From a bacterium (GTDB lineage: Bacteria; Planctomycetota; UBA1135; GCA-002686595), in contig JAUHYB010000003.1 in assembly GCA_030426745.1 (NCBI GenBank), positions 1 through 38,591 of the forward strand: DNA of 38,591 nucleotides. Direction: 5' to 3'. The notes under the pieces were generated by a model. The model had not been told where the DNA came from and searched no databases. It was given only the letters and a program-made list of their open reading frames with translations. Shown here piece after piece: positions 25,857-35,428 of the stretch. Every line of letters begins with the position of its first letter. The first letter of the stretch is position 1. The position numbers were made by a program, and so were the translations under genes.

Positions 25857-27706
25857 CCGAGCCCGCCTGGACGATGGACGGCGTGCCGCGCCGGCCCGGC
25901 GTCTACCTGTTCCGCGACGCGGGCGGGAAGGTGCTGTACGTGGGCAAGGCGCGCGACCTGCGCGCGCGGCTGTCGAGCTATCGGCGCCCCGGCGGCGACG
26001 GGCGCTTCTCGATCCCGTTCCTGGCGCGCGACGCGCGGGACGTCGAGACGATCGTCACGCGCACCGAGTCCGAGGCGCTGCTGCTCGAGGACGCGCTGAT
26101 CAAGCAACACAAGCCGCCGCACAACGTGCGCCTGAAGGACGACAAGTCCTTCTTGATGCTGCGGCTCGACACGGCGGAGCGCTTCCCGCGGCTGAAGTTC
26201 GTGCGGGCGCACTCGCCGAAGCACGGCAAGCAGGAGGGGCGCTCGCGCTTCTTCGGCCCGTACGCGTCCGCGCGCGCCGTGCGCGCGACGCTGTCGGACC
26301 TGCACCGCGTCGTGCCGCTGCGCGACTGCCCGGACTCGGTGATGAACCACCGCAGCCGGCCGTGCTTGAAGCACCAGATCGGCCAGTGCTCGGCGCCCTG
26401 CGTCGACCTGATCTCGGCGACGGACTACGAGGAACTCGTCCAGCGCGCCACGCGCATCCTGTCCGGCGACATCCGCGAGCTGGAGGAGGACCTGGAGGCG
26501 CGCATGCAGCGCGCAGCCGAGGAGCTGGAGTACGAGCGCGCTGCGCAGTGGCGCGACCGGCTGAAGGCGCTGCGCCGCACGGTCGAGGGGCAGGGCGTGA
26601 AGCCGCGCGACCGCGTCGCGCGCGACGTGCTGGGGCTGGCGCGCCGGGGCGACACGGCGGTCGTGCACCGGCTGGCGTTCCGCGACGGACGGCTGGCGGA
26701 GAGCCGCACGCACCGCTTCCGGTCCGAGCTGCCGGACGAGGAGCTGCTGCACTCGGTGTTGACCGCGCTGTACGGCGGCGGCCGGCGCGCGGCGCCCGAC
26801 GAGCTCGTGCTGCCCTGCGAGCCCGCCGACGGCGAGCTGCTGGAGGGCGCGCTGTCCGAGGCCGGCGTGAAGCTGGTCGTGCCCGGCGGCGGCGACCGGC
26901 TGAAGATGCTGGACGTCGCGGGCGAGAACGCGCGCGAGGCGCTGACGAAGTTCGAGCGCGAGACCGCCGACGGCGAGGCCGTGCTGGAGGACGTCGCCGC
27001 GCTGCTCGACCTGGACGAGCCGCCCGAGGTCATCGATTGCTTCGACGTGTCGAACTTCCAGGGCTCGCACGTCGTCGCCAGCCGCGTGCGCTTCCGCCGC
27101 GGGATCGCCGACCGCTCGGGCTACCGCCGCTTCAAGGTGCGCGGCGTCGAGGGCCAGGACGACTTCGCGTCGATGCGCGAGGTCGTGGGCCGCAGCCTGC
27201 GCCGCGGCGCGAAGGAGGACGACCTGCCCGACCTCGTCGTGATCGACGGCGGGCGCGCGCAGCTGGACTCGGCGCTGTCCGCGCGCGAGGAAGCCGGCGC
27301 GTGGTCGGTCGCGATGGTCGGCCTGGCCAAGGCGCGCGCAGAGCGGTCGGTGAAGGGCAAGCGCAAGGCGCGCAGCGAGGAGCGGCTCGTGTTGCCGGAC
27401 GTCGAGTCGCCGATCGAGCTGCCGCGGCACTCCGCGGTGCGGCTCCTGTTCGAGCGCATCCGCGACGAGGCGCACCGCTTCGCGATCACCTACCACCGCA
27501 AGGAGCGCGGCCGCATCCGCTCGCGGATGGACGGCATCCCCGGCGTGGGCCCGGCGAAGCGCAAGGCGCTGATCCAGCGCTTCGGCTCGGTCGCGGGCGT
27601 CTCCGAGGCGTCCGTCGAGGAACTCGCTTCCGTCCCGGGCATCAGCGGCGCGCTCGCGAAGACGATCCTGGACCACCTGGGCGGTCGCGACGACGCGGCG
27701 AGCTGA
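25853..27706 (+). CDS. uvrC: Excinuclease ABC subunit C
   Basis: UvrC makes both incisions around the lesion. The 617-residue product has the GIY-YIG nuclease (GVY 16-18, YVG 29-31) for the 3' cut and a UVR domain (about 210-240). It then has the RNase H-like nuclease region ([14 protein letters not shown] and [12 protein letters not shown]) for the 5' cut, and two helix-hairpin-helix motifs at the end ([12 protein letters not shown] and [12 protein letters not shown]). The start is a GTG at 25853 that overlaps the uvrB stop by 4 bp (GTGA). Length is normal. The GIY-YIG domain and the catalytic region look complete. Confidence 0.97.
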
Positions 27707-27788
27707 CGCGCGCCCCGCGGGAGGATGCGCGGTTCGCGGCGGCGCGACCGCTCCCGGTGGGGTATGGTGTCCGGCTGCGAGATTCGGC

Positions 27789-28805
27789 ATGGAACCCACC
27801 GAGACACGGACGACGGACGGCGCGAACGCCGGCGTGACGACCCCGGCGAGCCGGGAGCGCGCGCAGGGCGCCGGCGCCCCCGCGCGCGGCTTCGACGACG
27901 ACGCCTCGCTGCACCGCACGGCCACGACGCCCGCGGGGCGGGTCGTGCACGTCGCGTCCTTCGCGGCGGCGGAGCGCCTGATCGCGGGCGGCGCCGACTC
28001 GCGCGACGTGCTGATCGCTCGCGGCGGCGACCTCGACGCGGCGCAGCGCCACCTGGTCGCGTCGAACCCGACCGGTCCGCTGGAACCCGCGACGCCGCAC
28101 GCCTTCGAGCCGCGGCTGCTGGTCTGCCTGCCGACGTACAACGAGCTCGAGAACCTCGAGTCGATGGTGCGCGCGATCCTCACGTGGCTCGACTGCGACA
28201 TCCTCGTCGTCGACGACGACTCGCCGGACGGCACCGGCGCGCTGGCCGACCGCCTGGCGGAGGAGCTGCCCGCGGTGCACGTGCTGCACAAGAAGGAGAA
28301 GGCCGGGCTCGGTCACGCCTACCTCGCCGCCTTCGCGTGGGGCATGGAGCGCGGTTACGAGCGCCTGTTCCAGATCGACTGCGACTTCAGCCACGCGCCG
28401 TGGGACCTGCCGCGGCTCGCGTACGCCGGCGTCGACAACGAGCTCGTCATCGGCAGCCGCTACGTCGAGGGCGGCGGCACCGAGGGCTGGGTGATGCGCC
28501 GCCGCATGCTGTCGAAGGGCGGCAACCTCTACGCGAAGCTCTTCCTGGGCTTCGACGTGCAGGACTACACCGCCGGCTTCCGCTGCTACGACGCGCGGCT
28601 CCTGTCGCGCATCGACCTGAACGGCATCGCCGCGTCGGGCTACTCGTTCCAGGTCGAGATGACCTGGCGCTCGAAGCGCGCGAAGGCGTCGGTCAAGGAG
28701 CTGCCGATCCGCTTCGTGGACCGCGAGCACGGCGTGTCGAAGATGACCGGTTCGATCGCGCGCGAGGCGCTCGCGGTCATCCCCAGCCTGCGCTTCGGTC
28801 GCTGA
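27789..28805 (+). CDS. GT2 glycosyltransferase, polyprenyl-phosphate-mannose synthase-like
   Basis: This family moves mannose (or another hexose) from a nucleotide sugar onto a polyprenyl phosphate at the inner face of the membrane. Residues 108-338 form the catalytic domain: LLVCLPTYNELENL (110-123), VVDDDSPDGTG (140-150) and QIDCDFSH with the metal-binding DxD. GSRYVEGG, QDYTAGFRCY and the C-terminal RFVDREHGVSKM follow. This fits the soluble, DPM1-like type without membrane helices. The first 107 residues are an unusual extension (mostly polar, with a small region around GRVVHVASFAAAERLI) that I cannot assign. The ATG at 27789 lies 20 bp after a TATGGT hexamer (27763-27768). Sugar identity is not proven. 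Confidence 0.87.
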   Translation: MEPTETRTTDGANAGVTTPASRERAQGAGAPARGFDDDASLHRTATTPAGRVVHVASFAAAERLIAGGADSRDVLIARGGDLDAAQRHLVASNPTGPLEPATPHAFEPRLLVCLPTYNELENLESMVRAILTWLDCDILVVDDDSPDGTGALADRLAEELPAVHVLHKKEKAGLGHAYLAAFAWGMERGYERLFQIDCDFSHAPWDLPRLAYAGVDNELVIGSRYVEGGGTEGWVMRRRMLSKGGNLYAKLFLGFDVQDYTAGFRCYDARLLSRIDLNGIAASGYSFQVEMTWRSKRAKASVKELPIRFVDREHGVSKMTGSIAREALAVIPSLRFGR

Positions 28806-28806
28806 C

Positions 28807-29304
28807 GTGGCCCGCACGCTCCTCGTGATGCGTCACGGGAAGTCGGACTGGGCGACCAGCATCGGTCGCGACCACGAACGACTCCTGAACGAGCGCGGAC
28901 GCCGGGCGGCGGCCCGAATGGGGCGGCTCATGGTCGAGCGCGACGTCGTGCCGGACCTGGTCGTGTCGTCGACGGCGGCGCGCACGCGGGAGACGACGGA
29001 GCTGACGGTCGCGGAGCTCGACGCGACGCCGCCGGTGGAGTTCGATCCGGCGCTGTACCTGACCGACCCCGCGACGGCGATGGCGCGCGTGGCGGCCGCG
29101 GCGGGGGACCCGCGCACGCTGCTGCTGGTGAACCACGAGCCGACTTGCTCGGGGCTGGTGTCGCGCCTGACCGGCGAGGCGGCGCCGCGCTTCCCGACGG
29201 CGACGGTCGCCTGCGTCGAGCTCGCGATCGACGACTGGTCCGCGCTGCGCGCCGGCGCGGGACGCCTGGCGTGGCTCGCGCGCCCGAAGGAACTCCGCGA
29301 CTGA
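28807..29304 (+). CDS. sixA: SixA-like phosphohistidine phosphatase
   Basis: Members remove phosphate from phosphohistidine, in E. coli from phosphotransfer domains and PTS proteins. The 165-residue product starts with the histidine-phosphatase signature LLVMRHGKSDW (His10) and keeps the later LLVNHEP histidine, with SSTAARTRETTE in between. The length is that of SixA and not of phosphoglycerate mutases. The start is a GTG at 28807, one base after the preceding stop. The hybrid kinase gene faces it 629 bp away, but it has no visible HPt domain, so a functional link is only a possibility. Other small-molecule phosphatases share the fold. Confidence 0.85.
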   Translation: MARTLLVMRHGKSDWATSIGRDHERLLNERGRRAAARMGRLMVERDVVPDLVVSSTAARTRETTELTVAELDATPPVEFDPALYLTDPATAMARVAAAAGDPRTLLLVNHEPTCSGLVSRLTGEAAPRFPTATVACVELAIDDWSALRAGAGRLAWLARPKELRD

Positions 29305-29339
29305 CCTCGCGACGCTCGGGTCGGCGGAGGACGGGAGAG

Positions 29340-29371
29340 CCCCGGGCCACGCCGCCCGGCAGCGGCCGGGG
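29340..29371 (+). terminator. Terminator-like hairpin after sixA
   Basis: CCCCGGGCC (29340-29348) pairs with GGCCGGGG (29364-29371) with one bulge, and TTCTT follows. It lies 35 bp past the sixA stop. Confidence 0.6.
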
Positions 29372-29482
29372 TTCTTCGAGCGCGCGAGCGCGTGTTCCGG
29401 CGAGCGACGGAGGCGACGGCGGTCCGGCGCACGGGGTCCTGCGAGATGGAACGCGGGCGGTGCACCGCGCCGTTGCAGGGAC

Positions 29483-29517
29483 GGACCGCGCGGGCGGCTG
29501 CAGCGCCCGGGCGGTCC
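29483..29517. terminator. Second hairpin in the sixA-kinase gap
   Basis: GGACCGC-G-CGGGCG pairs with CGCCCG-G-GCGGTCC, 13 bp with one mismatch and a short loop. Position between convergent genes suggests a terminator; the role is not shown by the sequence. Confidence 0.4.
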
Positions 29518-29882
29518 ATTCCAACAACGGCGTTCTCCACGGCCGGGACACGTGGAAGGCAACGCGACTCCGCCGTCGCGGCTTCACGCGAAGGCCCCGC
29601 GAAGGAGCAAAGAGCGCGAAGAAGGACGAACCACGCGCAGGAGAAGAGCAACGGATGAAAGGCACGCTCCACCCCAGCACAGGCAACAACGGAGCAGCTC
29701 CAAGGTCCCGGCACCGTGAACGGGACGGCGCAGCGCCGCCCCGCGGCGCTGGAGCCGACCGCAGCGCCGGAGGCAAGAGCGGCCCTCCGTACGGGCGTAC
29801 GGCGTCGGGCCTTCGTCGTGCCGCGCAGGGCCGTCGGCTCGGGCGCGGTCCGTCGGTGGCTGTCGCTCGGCGGCGGTCCGTC

Positions 29883-29938
29883 GGCCGAGATCAGCCGGTC
29901 GAGATCAATCGGCCGAGATCAATCGGCCGAGATCAATC
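29883..29938. repeat. 14-bp tandem repeat, 4 copies, overlapping the kinase stop
   Basis: Units start at 29883, 29897, 29911 and 29925. On the minus strand the unit reads GATTGATCTCGGCC, with two exact copies next to the gene and two diverged ones further on. It contains GATC, and copies join in the palindrome TCGGCCGA. The kinase stop codon (29935-29933) lies in the first unit, so the array begins inside the coding end. Confidence 0.9.
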
Positions 29939-31930
29939 CGTGGTGGGGGTCGCCTCCTCGAGCACGTCGCGGACGGCTTGCACCAGGTCGCGCGCCTCGA
30001 AGGGCTTGGCCAGCACGTGCACGTCCTCGCGCTCGAGGAAGTCGGGCGACAGCACCTGCGCGCCGTAGCCGGTCATGAACAGCACGGGCAGCCGCGGCTC
30101 CAGCTCGCGCAGGGCCTCGAAGGTCGCGCGACCGTCGCGCTCCGGCATCACGACGTCGAGCAGCGCCAGGTCGACGTCGTCGCCGGCTTCGCGGAAGCGC
30201 GCCAGCGCCTCGTTCCCGTCCTGCGCCTCGATCACGTCGTAGCCCGCGCGCTCGAGCAACCGCCGCGTCATGCGGCGCAGGGAGCTGGAGTCCTCGGCGA
30301 GCAGGATGCGCGCGCCGCCCTTCCGTCGTCCGTTGGTCGTCGGCTCGGGGCGCGCCTCGGACTCCTCGACCTGCGCGGCCGGCAAGCGCACCTCGAACGC
30401 GGTGCCGTCGCCGACCTGCGACTCGACGTCCACGCGGCCGCCGTGCTGCTGGACGATGCCGTAGATCATCGAGAGGCCGAGGCCCGTGCCGCTGCCCAGC
30501 TCCTTCGACGTGAAGAAGGGGTCGAAGATGCGGTCGCGGAACTCCTCGGGGATGCCCGCGCCGTCGTCCTCGACGCGCAGGACCACGTCGGCGCCGTGGC
30601 CGTTCTCGGCGCGCTCGCGCCGCGTCGTCACCGTGATGCGGCCGCCGCCTTGAATCGCGTCGCGGGCGTTCAGGCACAGGTTCATCAGGATCTGGTCGAG
30701 CTGCGTCGGGTCCGCCTCGACCAACGTGCAGTCGTCGGTCGGCTGGAACTCGAGCAGGATGTCGGCGGGGATCAGGCGCCGCAGCAGCTGGATCGACTCG
30801 TGCAGGCGCTCGTTCCAGTCGACGGTCTCGGTGGTGAGGACCTGGCGGCGACCGATCGCCAGCAGGCGCGACGTGAGGTCGGCCGCGCGCTCGCCGGCGG
30901 TGCGGATCTCGTCCAGCGTGACCTCCAGCTCCTCGCGCGTCGTCGCGGAGCGCGCCAGCTCGGCGTTGCCGAGGATGACCGACAGGAGGTTGTTGAAGTC
31001 GTGCGCGACGCCGGCGGAGAGGCGGCCCAGCGCCTCCAGCTTCTGCGCCTGGCGCAGCTCGGCCTCCATCTGCTCGCGCTCCTCCTCGGCCGCGACGCGC
31101 CGCGCCGACAACAGCGCGTGCGCCGCCTGGTCGGCGAGCTCGCCCGCGAAGACGATCTCCTGCTCGCGCCAGGTGCGCGGCGGGCCGACGTGCTCGTGGC
31201 AGATCGCCCCGACGACCTTGCCCTCGACGCGCAGGACGGAGTCGAGCATCGCGCCGATCCCGCGCACGTCGAGGTAGCCGTGCGCGAACTCGCTGGTGCG
31301 CGGGTCGTGCACCGCGTCGTGCGCGGCGATCGCGCGGCCTTCCTCCAGCGCCGCGAAGTAGCGCGGGTAGTCGCGGGCGGTCAGCTGCGTGCCCGAGCTG
31401 AACGTGCGCTTGGTGCGCTCGTACAGGCACGCGCAACTCAGCACCTCGGCCGCGTCGTCGAGCAGCCACACGCTGATGCGTTCGACCTGCATCGTCTCCG
31501 CCGCCAGCACGCAGATCGCGCGCGCGGCCGCCTCGAAGTCACCGCCGGACAGCTCCTTGGTGCGCGCGAGTTGCAGCAGCGCGCGCTGGTACCCGGTGCT
31601 GGCGTGGCGCTCGTCCTCGATCCCGCCCAGCGGCCAGAAGACGCACACCGACAGCGGGATGTCCTCGGTCGCGATGTTCAGCACGACGACGCGCGAGTCG
31701 AACGCCTTGCCGTCGCGCGTGTGGCAGCGCACGAGCCGCCCGTCGGGCGGGCCGCCCTCGAGCTCGACGCCGAAGGGGCACAGGCTGGTCAGCGGCATCT
31801 CCGGCGCCTCGCCGGGCAGCAGCCCGAAGAGCTGCTCGGCCGCTTCGTTCGCGTGCACGACGCGGCCCTGCCGGTCGGCGACGACGACGGCGTCCGCGGC
31901 GTCCGCGAAGAGTGCGATCAGGCGATGCAT
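29933..31930 (-). CDS. Hybrid sensor histidine kinase (PAS-GAF-HisKA-HATPase-REC)
   Basis: The 665-residue protein reads: PAS-like sensor (about 1-110), GAF domain (about 130-275), HisKA with the H-box [10 protein letters not shown] (phospho-acceptor His310), and an HATPase domain. In the HATPase domain are the N box ([10 protein letters not shown], about 417-426), [15 protein letters not shown] and GTGLGLS. A C-terminal receiver has an acidic pair in LLAED and phospho-acceptor Asp592 in LLDVVMP, with Lys in LAKPF. All catalytic residues look intact. No transmembrane helix is seen, so it senses a cytoplasmic cue. The layout resembles orphan hybrid kinases; a partner regulator or HPt protein is not nearby. 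The start at ATG 31930 follows a good promoter. Confidence 0.94.
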   Translation of the reverse strand: MHRLIALFADAADAVVVADRQGRVVHANEAAEQLFGLLPGEAPEMPLTSLCPFGVELEGGPPDGRLVRCHTRDGKAFDSRVVVLNIATEDIPLSVCVFWPLGGIEDERHASTGYQRALLQLARTKELSGGDFEAAARAICVLAAETMQVERISVWLLDDAAEVLSCACLYERTKRTFSSGTQLTARDYPRYFAALEEGRAIAAHDAVHDPRTSEFAHGYLDVRGIGAMLDSVLRVEGKVVGAICHEHVGPPRTWREQEIVFAGELADQAAHALLSARRVAAEEEREQMEAELRQAQKLEALGRLSAGVAHDFNNLLSVILGNAELARSATTREELEVTLDEIRTAGERAADLTSRLLAIGRRQVLTTETVDWNERLHESIQLLRRLIPADILLEFQPTDDCTLVEADPTQLDQILMNLCLNARDAIQGGGRITVTTRRERAENGHGADVVLRVEDDGAGIPEEFRDRIFDPFFTSKELGSGTGLGLSMIYGIVQQHGGRVDVESQVGDGTAFEVRLPAAQVEESEARPEPTTNGRRKGGARILLAEDSSSLRRMTRRLLERAGYDVIEAQDGNEALARFREAGDDVDLALLDVVMPERDGRATFEALRELEPRLPVLFMTGYGAQVLSPDFLEREDVHVLAKPFEARDLVQAVRDVLEEATPTTD

Positions 31931-31962
31931 GGCGCGAGGGGGCGCGGTGGCGCGACCCGTGC

Positions 31963-31991
31963 ATTGTCCCGCGCCGCCGCGCGGCGGCCAA
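31963..31991 (-). promoter_or_regulatory. Candidate promoter of the hybrid kinase
   Basis: On the minus strand TTGGCC (31991-31986), a 17-bp spacer and GACAAT (31968-31963) lie 32 bp upstream of the ATG. The gene is thus probably transcribed apart from the GT39-like gene upstream. Confidence 0.5.
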
Positions 31992-32050
31992 GGCCTTGTG
32001 TGCCTCCGTGCGGCGCTCGCTGTTCCTGGACAGGGCGCGCGCGCGGTGAC

Positions 32051-33718
32051 TCACTTCGAGTCGACGCCGTGACCCAGGGGCACGTCGCGCCCGAGGATCC
32101 GCGTGAAGTCGAGCGAAATCGTCCGCGCGCGGTCCGGCGCGACGCGCTCCCACAGCTCGAGGGCGGCGGGGTGCGCGCGGTCGCCCCGGACGACGTCGAA
32201 CGCGCGCGCGAGGCGCCAGTTCTCGTCGGACTCGAGGAAGGCGTGCAGCGTCCGCCGGTGCTCCATCGCCTGGTGCGGCTTGATCGAGTGGTCGTAGAGC
32301 ACGATCGAGACGGGCACCTCGTCGAGCGCCGCGCCCAGCTCGCGCGGCGTGGGGTAGAACGCGCGGTAGCCCTCGCCGGTCCAGCTCGAGTGCGACAGGA
32401 ACTTGGTCGCGCGCAGGACGTAGCGGTCGGGTCGGCGCTCGTCGGTCAACGCGAACTCGCTGACGGCGAGCCCCTCGCCGATGGAGCCCGAGTCGACCAG
32501 CACCGCGAGCCCGTCGTACGCCGGTTCGCCCTGCACGAACGCGACGGCCTCGTCGAAGCCGTGGTAGCGCTTGGCGGGGAACGACCAGCCGAGCGCCAGG
32601 AACGCGACGGCGAGCAGCAGCGCGCCGGCGAGCGACGCGCGCGACGCGAGCGCGGGCACGCGCGCCGCGAGGTCGCGCGCCCCCGCCGCGGCGAGGATGC
32701 ACAGCGCCGGCGCGAGCAGCACCAGGTGGCGCGTCTCGATCGAGCTGGGCACGAGCACGTGGAAGACCGCGACGGCCGCGCACCACGCCACGCACGCGAC
32801 CCACGGGCCTTCCGCGTCGCGGCCGCGCGCGCGCGACCACGCGCCGAAGACCGCGAGCGCCAGCACCAGCGCGCCGCCCAGCGCGACGAGTTCGCGGGCG
32901 TAGAAGGGCGCGGACTCCAGCACGAAGCGCAGGCTGGCGCCGTGCCCGCCGCCCCACGTCGAGCGGTTCACGTCGAGGAACAGCACCGTCCACGGCCCGG
33001 CGAGCAGCGCGACGATCGCCGCCGACAGGTAGAGGGGGCGCGAGCGCAGCAGCGACCAGCGCCGGCCGATCAGGATCGCGAGCGGCGGCACCAGCGCGAG
33101 CGCCAGCCCGTTGGCCTTGGTCAGGATCGCCGCGACCGCGAACAGGCCGAACGCGACGCCGTCGCGCCAGCGGCCGCGGTCCATCAGGCGCGCGAAGGCG
33201 AGGACGGCCGCGAGGCACCACAGCGCCAGCGCGACCTCGGTCATCGCGGCGGCGGAGTAGCTCTGCACGAGCGGCAGCAGCGGGAACACCAGCGCGCCCG
33301 CCGCGGCGCACCACGGCCCGACGCGGGGTGCGAGCGCGGCGTAGCACAGCGCGGCGACCAGCGCGGCCAGGAACGCGCCCAGCAGCACGACCGACTCGCG
33401 GTGCACGCCGAACACGAGCGTCCACGCCGCTTGCACCGCGTGGTAACCGGGCGGCCACTGGCCGATCGCGACCTTCGGGTAGTGGACGTAGTACTGCTCG
33501 GCGAAGGTGCGCGGGTCGCCGAACTCGCCGGCGGCGAGGTAGTCGTGGACCATCACGCCGCTGACCAGGTGCGCCGCCTCGTCGTCGGCGAAGCCGAAGC
33601 CGCTCTCCAGCGCGCCGCGACGGTCGTGCAGCAGCGCCGCCAGCGCGAAGGCCGCCACGAGCACGACGAGCGCGCCCGCGACGAGTCTCGCCCGCGCGCT
33701 CAGTTCCCGATCCTCCAC
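32051..33718 (-). CDS. GT39-like polyprenyl-phosphate-sugar dependent membrane glycosyltransferase
   Basis: The 555-residue protein has about ten hydrophobic segments and a soluble C-terminal region. Near the N-terminus is the acidic motif ADDEAAH (44-50) in the first outer loop, typical of the GT39/ArnT/PMT-type family, which use polyprenyl-phosphate sugars as donors on the outer face of the membrane. The acceptor cannot be inferred. The GTG at 33718 is my start choice; it overlaps the end of the UbiA-like gene by 19 bp, and no ribosome site is visible, as expected for coupled translation. An internal start further in would still leave the acidic loop. It closes the HAD-UbiA-GT39 unit. Confidence 0.82.
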   Translation of the reverse strand: MEDRELSARARLVAGALVVLVAAFALAALLHDRRGALESGFGFADDEAAHLVSGVMVHDYLAAGEFGDPRTFAEQYYVHYPKVAIGQWPPGYHAVQAAWTLVFGVHRESVVLLGAFLAALVAALCYAALAPRVGPWCAAAGALVFPLLPLVQSYSAAAMTEVALALWCLAAVLAFARLMDRGRWRDGVAFGLFAVAAILTKANGLALALVPPLAILIGRRWSLLRSRPLYLSAAIVALLAGPWTVLFLDVNRSTWGGGHGASLRFVLESAPFYARELVALGGALVLALAVFGAWSRARGRDAEGPWVACVAWCAAVAVFHVLVPSSIETRHLVLLAPALCILAAAGARDLAARVPALASRASLAGALLLAVAFLALGWSFPAKRYHGFDEAVAFVQGEPAYDGLAVLVDSGSIGEGLAVSEFALTDERRPDRYVLRATKFLSHSSWTGEGYRAFYPTPRELGAALDEVPVSIVLYDHSIKPHQAMEHRRTLHAFLESDENWRLARAFDVVRGDRAHPAALELWERVAPDRARTISLDFTRILGRDVPLGHGVDSK

Positions 33719-34677
33719 AGCGGCACGAAGTGCGACGGCTCGTAGTTCAGCCAGTCGTACAGCGCGGGGAAGTCGAGGAACATGCAGAACACGAACAGGA
33801 TCGACGTGAACAGCGCGTACGCGAAGAAGCCGCGCTCGCGGTACAGGCGCTCGGGGTGTTGCACCGGGCTGTCGGCGCGCATGCCGATCATCGTGTAGTA
33901 CGCGAAGAAGCCGGCGACCGCGGGCGCGGCCAGGATCAGCTCCAGCTTGTAGCGCACGAGGAAGACGCCGGAGAAGAGCGCGCACGCCGTCATGTAGAAG
34001 ACCGCGCTGCCCATCAGGCGCTGCTCGTCGTAGTAGGCGAACGACCGGCGGTAGCTCGCGGCGACGGCCGGGTCGCCGATGCGCCGGTACTCGGCGTAGC
34101 GCTTGATCGCCATGAAGAAGGCGCCGACCATCCAGTAGGCGAGCGCCAGCGAGAGCGGCGGCCAAAGGTCCGGGATCAGCGCGTGCCAGCCCAGGAACAG
34201 CCGGATCGGGTTGTTCACCGACTCCGACACGACGTCGAGGTAGACGATGTCCTTCGAGCGGATGGGCGGGATGTTGTAGACGCACCCCATGACCCACAGC
34301 GCCAGCGCGGAGTAGGCGAAGGCCGTGCCGACCTGCGACGCCATCCACAGGCCGAGCGCGCCGAGGCCCAGCCACTCGATCATCGCGCCGTGCATGCTGA
34401 CCAGGCCGCGCGCGGCGGGGCGGTCCTTCTTCGTCGGGTGCAGGCGGTCGAGCGGCGCGTCGAGCCACTCGTTCAACACGTAGTTGCTGGACGCGACGAT
34501 GCACGTCGCGAAGAACGCCAGGAGCAGGCGCGGCGCCGAGCTCCACGCGAACAGCGCGGGCTCGTAGAAGAAGGCGAGCACGATGCCCAGCAGCATGAAC
34601 GCGTTCTTGAACCAGTGGTCCACGCGCGCGATCTGCACGTAGGGCTTCAGCGCGAAGCCGCGTTCGGAGTCAGCCAC
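33700..34677 (-). CDS. UbiA-family prenyltransferase, possibly polyprenyl-phosphate phosphoribosyltransferase
   Basis: UbiA enzymes move prenyl groups or act on polyprenyl phosphates inside the membrane. The 325-residue product has several transmembrane helices and the metal-binding NxxxDxxxD motif as N69-D73-D77 (NEWLDAPLD), then RLHPTKKDRPAARG. This last motif fits the subgroup that transfers phosphoribose from PRPP to decaprenyl phosphate, and those genes often sit beside or are fused to a HAD phosphatase, as here. The GTG at 34677 overlaps the HAD stop by 8 bp; an upstream TTG at 34686 is less likely. I call the family firmly and the reaction only tentatively. Confidence 0.85.
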   Translation of the reverse strand: MADSERGFALKPYVQIARVDHWFKNAFMLLGIVLAFFYEPALFAWSSAPRLLLAFFATCIVASSNYVLNEWLDAPLDRLHPTKKDRPAARGLVSMHGAMIEWLGLGALGLWMASQVGTAFAYSALALWVMGCVYNIPPIRSKDIVYLDVVSESVNNPIRLFLGWHALIPDLWPPLSLALAYWMVGAFFMAIKRYAEYRRIGDPAVAASYRRSFAYYDEQRLMGSAVFYMTACALFSGVFLVRYKLELILAAPAVAGFFAYYTMIGMRADSPVQHPERLYRERGFFAYALFTSILFVFCMFLDFPALYDWLNYEPSHFVPLWRIGN

Positions 34678-35380
34678 GGTCCGCAAGGCGCTCCCTCAAC
34701 GCGTCGTGGGTCGTGTGGTCGGGGTGGCCCGCGCTCTCCTCGCCGACCAGCGCGCACGCCATGCCGGCCGCCGTCGCGCCGGCGTGGTCGACCTCGACGC
34801 GGTCGCCGACGTACAGCACCTCGCCGGGCGCGAAGCCCCAGCGCTCGCAGGCCGCGAGGAAGCCGGCGGGGTGCGGCTTGAAGGCGTTGACCTCGACGTC
34901 CGTCGCGCACAGCGTCAGCGACACTTCGGCGTCGAGCCCCAGCGCCGCGAGCTTCGCGTCCACGGGGTAGTCGCTGAACACGCCGACCTCGAGCCCGCGC
35001 GATCGCGCCGCGCGGAACAGCTCCGCCGCGCCCGCTCGCCGCGCCGCCGCGAGGTGGCGCAGCGGCCGCTCGTGCATCCACTCCAGCACCGACGCGCGCA
35101 CGCGGTCCGCCGGCTCGCCGAGCGCCGCCGCGGGGCGGGCGTACTGCAGCTCCTCCAGCGACTCGTCGGGCCGGCCGAGGTCGCGCAACGCCTCGCGGTC
35201 GCGACGGAAGCGCGCGAGGCGACGCACCGTGCGGTACCCCTCGAACGGCGCCATCCGGCGCAGCGGGACGGTGACGAGCTCGCGCAGCATCCGCTTCTTC
35301 AGAGGCGACTGCCGGTACAGGGTTCCGTCGAGATCGAAGAGGATCGCGCGGAGGTGGGGACGGGAAGGGTCGGGGGACAT
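34670..35380 (-). CDS. HAD-superfamily phosphatase
   Basis: The 236-residue protein has all four HAD motifs: FDLDGTLY with nucleophile Asp16 and acid/base Asp18, VFSDY (motif II), the Lys in AFKPHP (motif III), and GDRVEVDHAGA (motif IV). A helical cap lies between motifs I and II. Its stop is overlapped by the UbiA-like gene, so the two are cotranslated. In related systems a HAD enzyme could remove the 5-phosphate from polyprenyl-phosphoribose phosphate; that is an inference from context. The ATG at 35380 is the most upstream start that fits the domain. Confidence 0.87.
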   Translation of the reverse strand: MSPDPSRPHLRAILFDLDGTLYRQSPLKKRMLRELVTVPLRRMAPFEGYRTVRRLARFRRDREALRDLGRPDESLEELQYARPAAALGEPADRVRASVLEWMHERPLRHLAAARRAGAAELFRAARSRGLEVGVFSDYPVDAKLAALGLDAEVSLTLCATDVEVNAFKPHPAGFLAACERWGFAPGEVLYVGDRVEVDHAGATAAGMACALVGEESAGHPDHTTHDALRERLADRG

Positions 35381-35428
35381 CGACGATCCCTCATCGGAGT
35401 CGGCGGGCGCCGGGCTGAACCCGGACCG

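Larger units (their letters stand above)
29305..29932. other. 628-bp convergent intergenic region
   Basis: No credible gene lies here. It holds a terminator-like hairpin (29340-29371), a second hairpin (29483-29517) and the 14-bp repeat array at its right edge. A purine-rich stretch at about 29584-29658 is noticeably less GC-rich than the surroundings (GCGAAGGAGCAAAGAGCGCG and similar). It looks like a decayed dispersed repeat but could not be compared with the rest of the genome. Confidence 0.5.

Noticed and set aside
29978-33745. Plus-strand frame of 1,255 codons opposite the kinase and GT39-like genes
   Set aside because: Both minus-strand genes have complete catalytic motifs; the plus frame has none and is Arg/Gln/Ala-rich.
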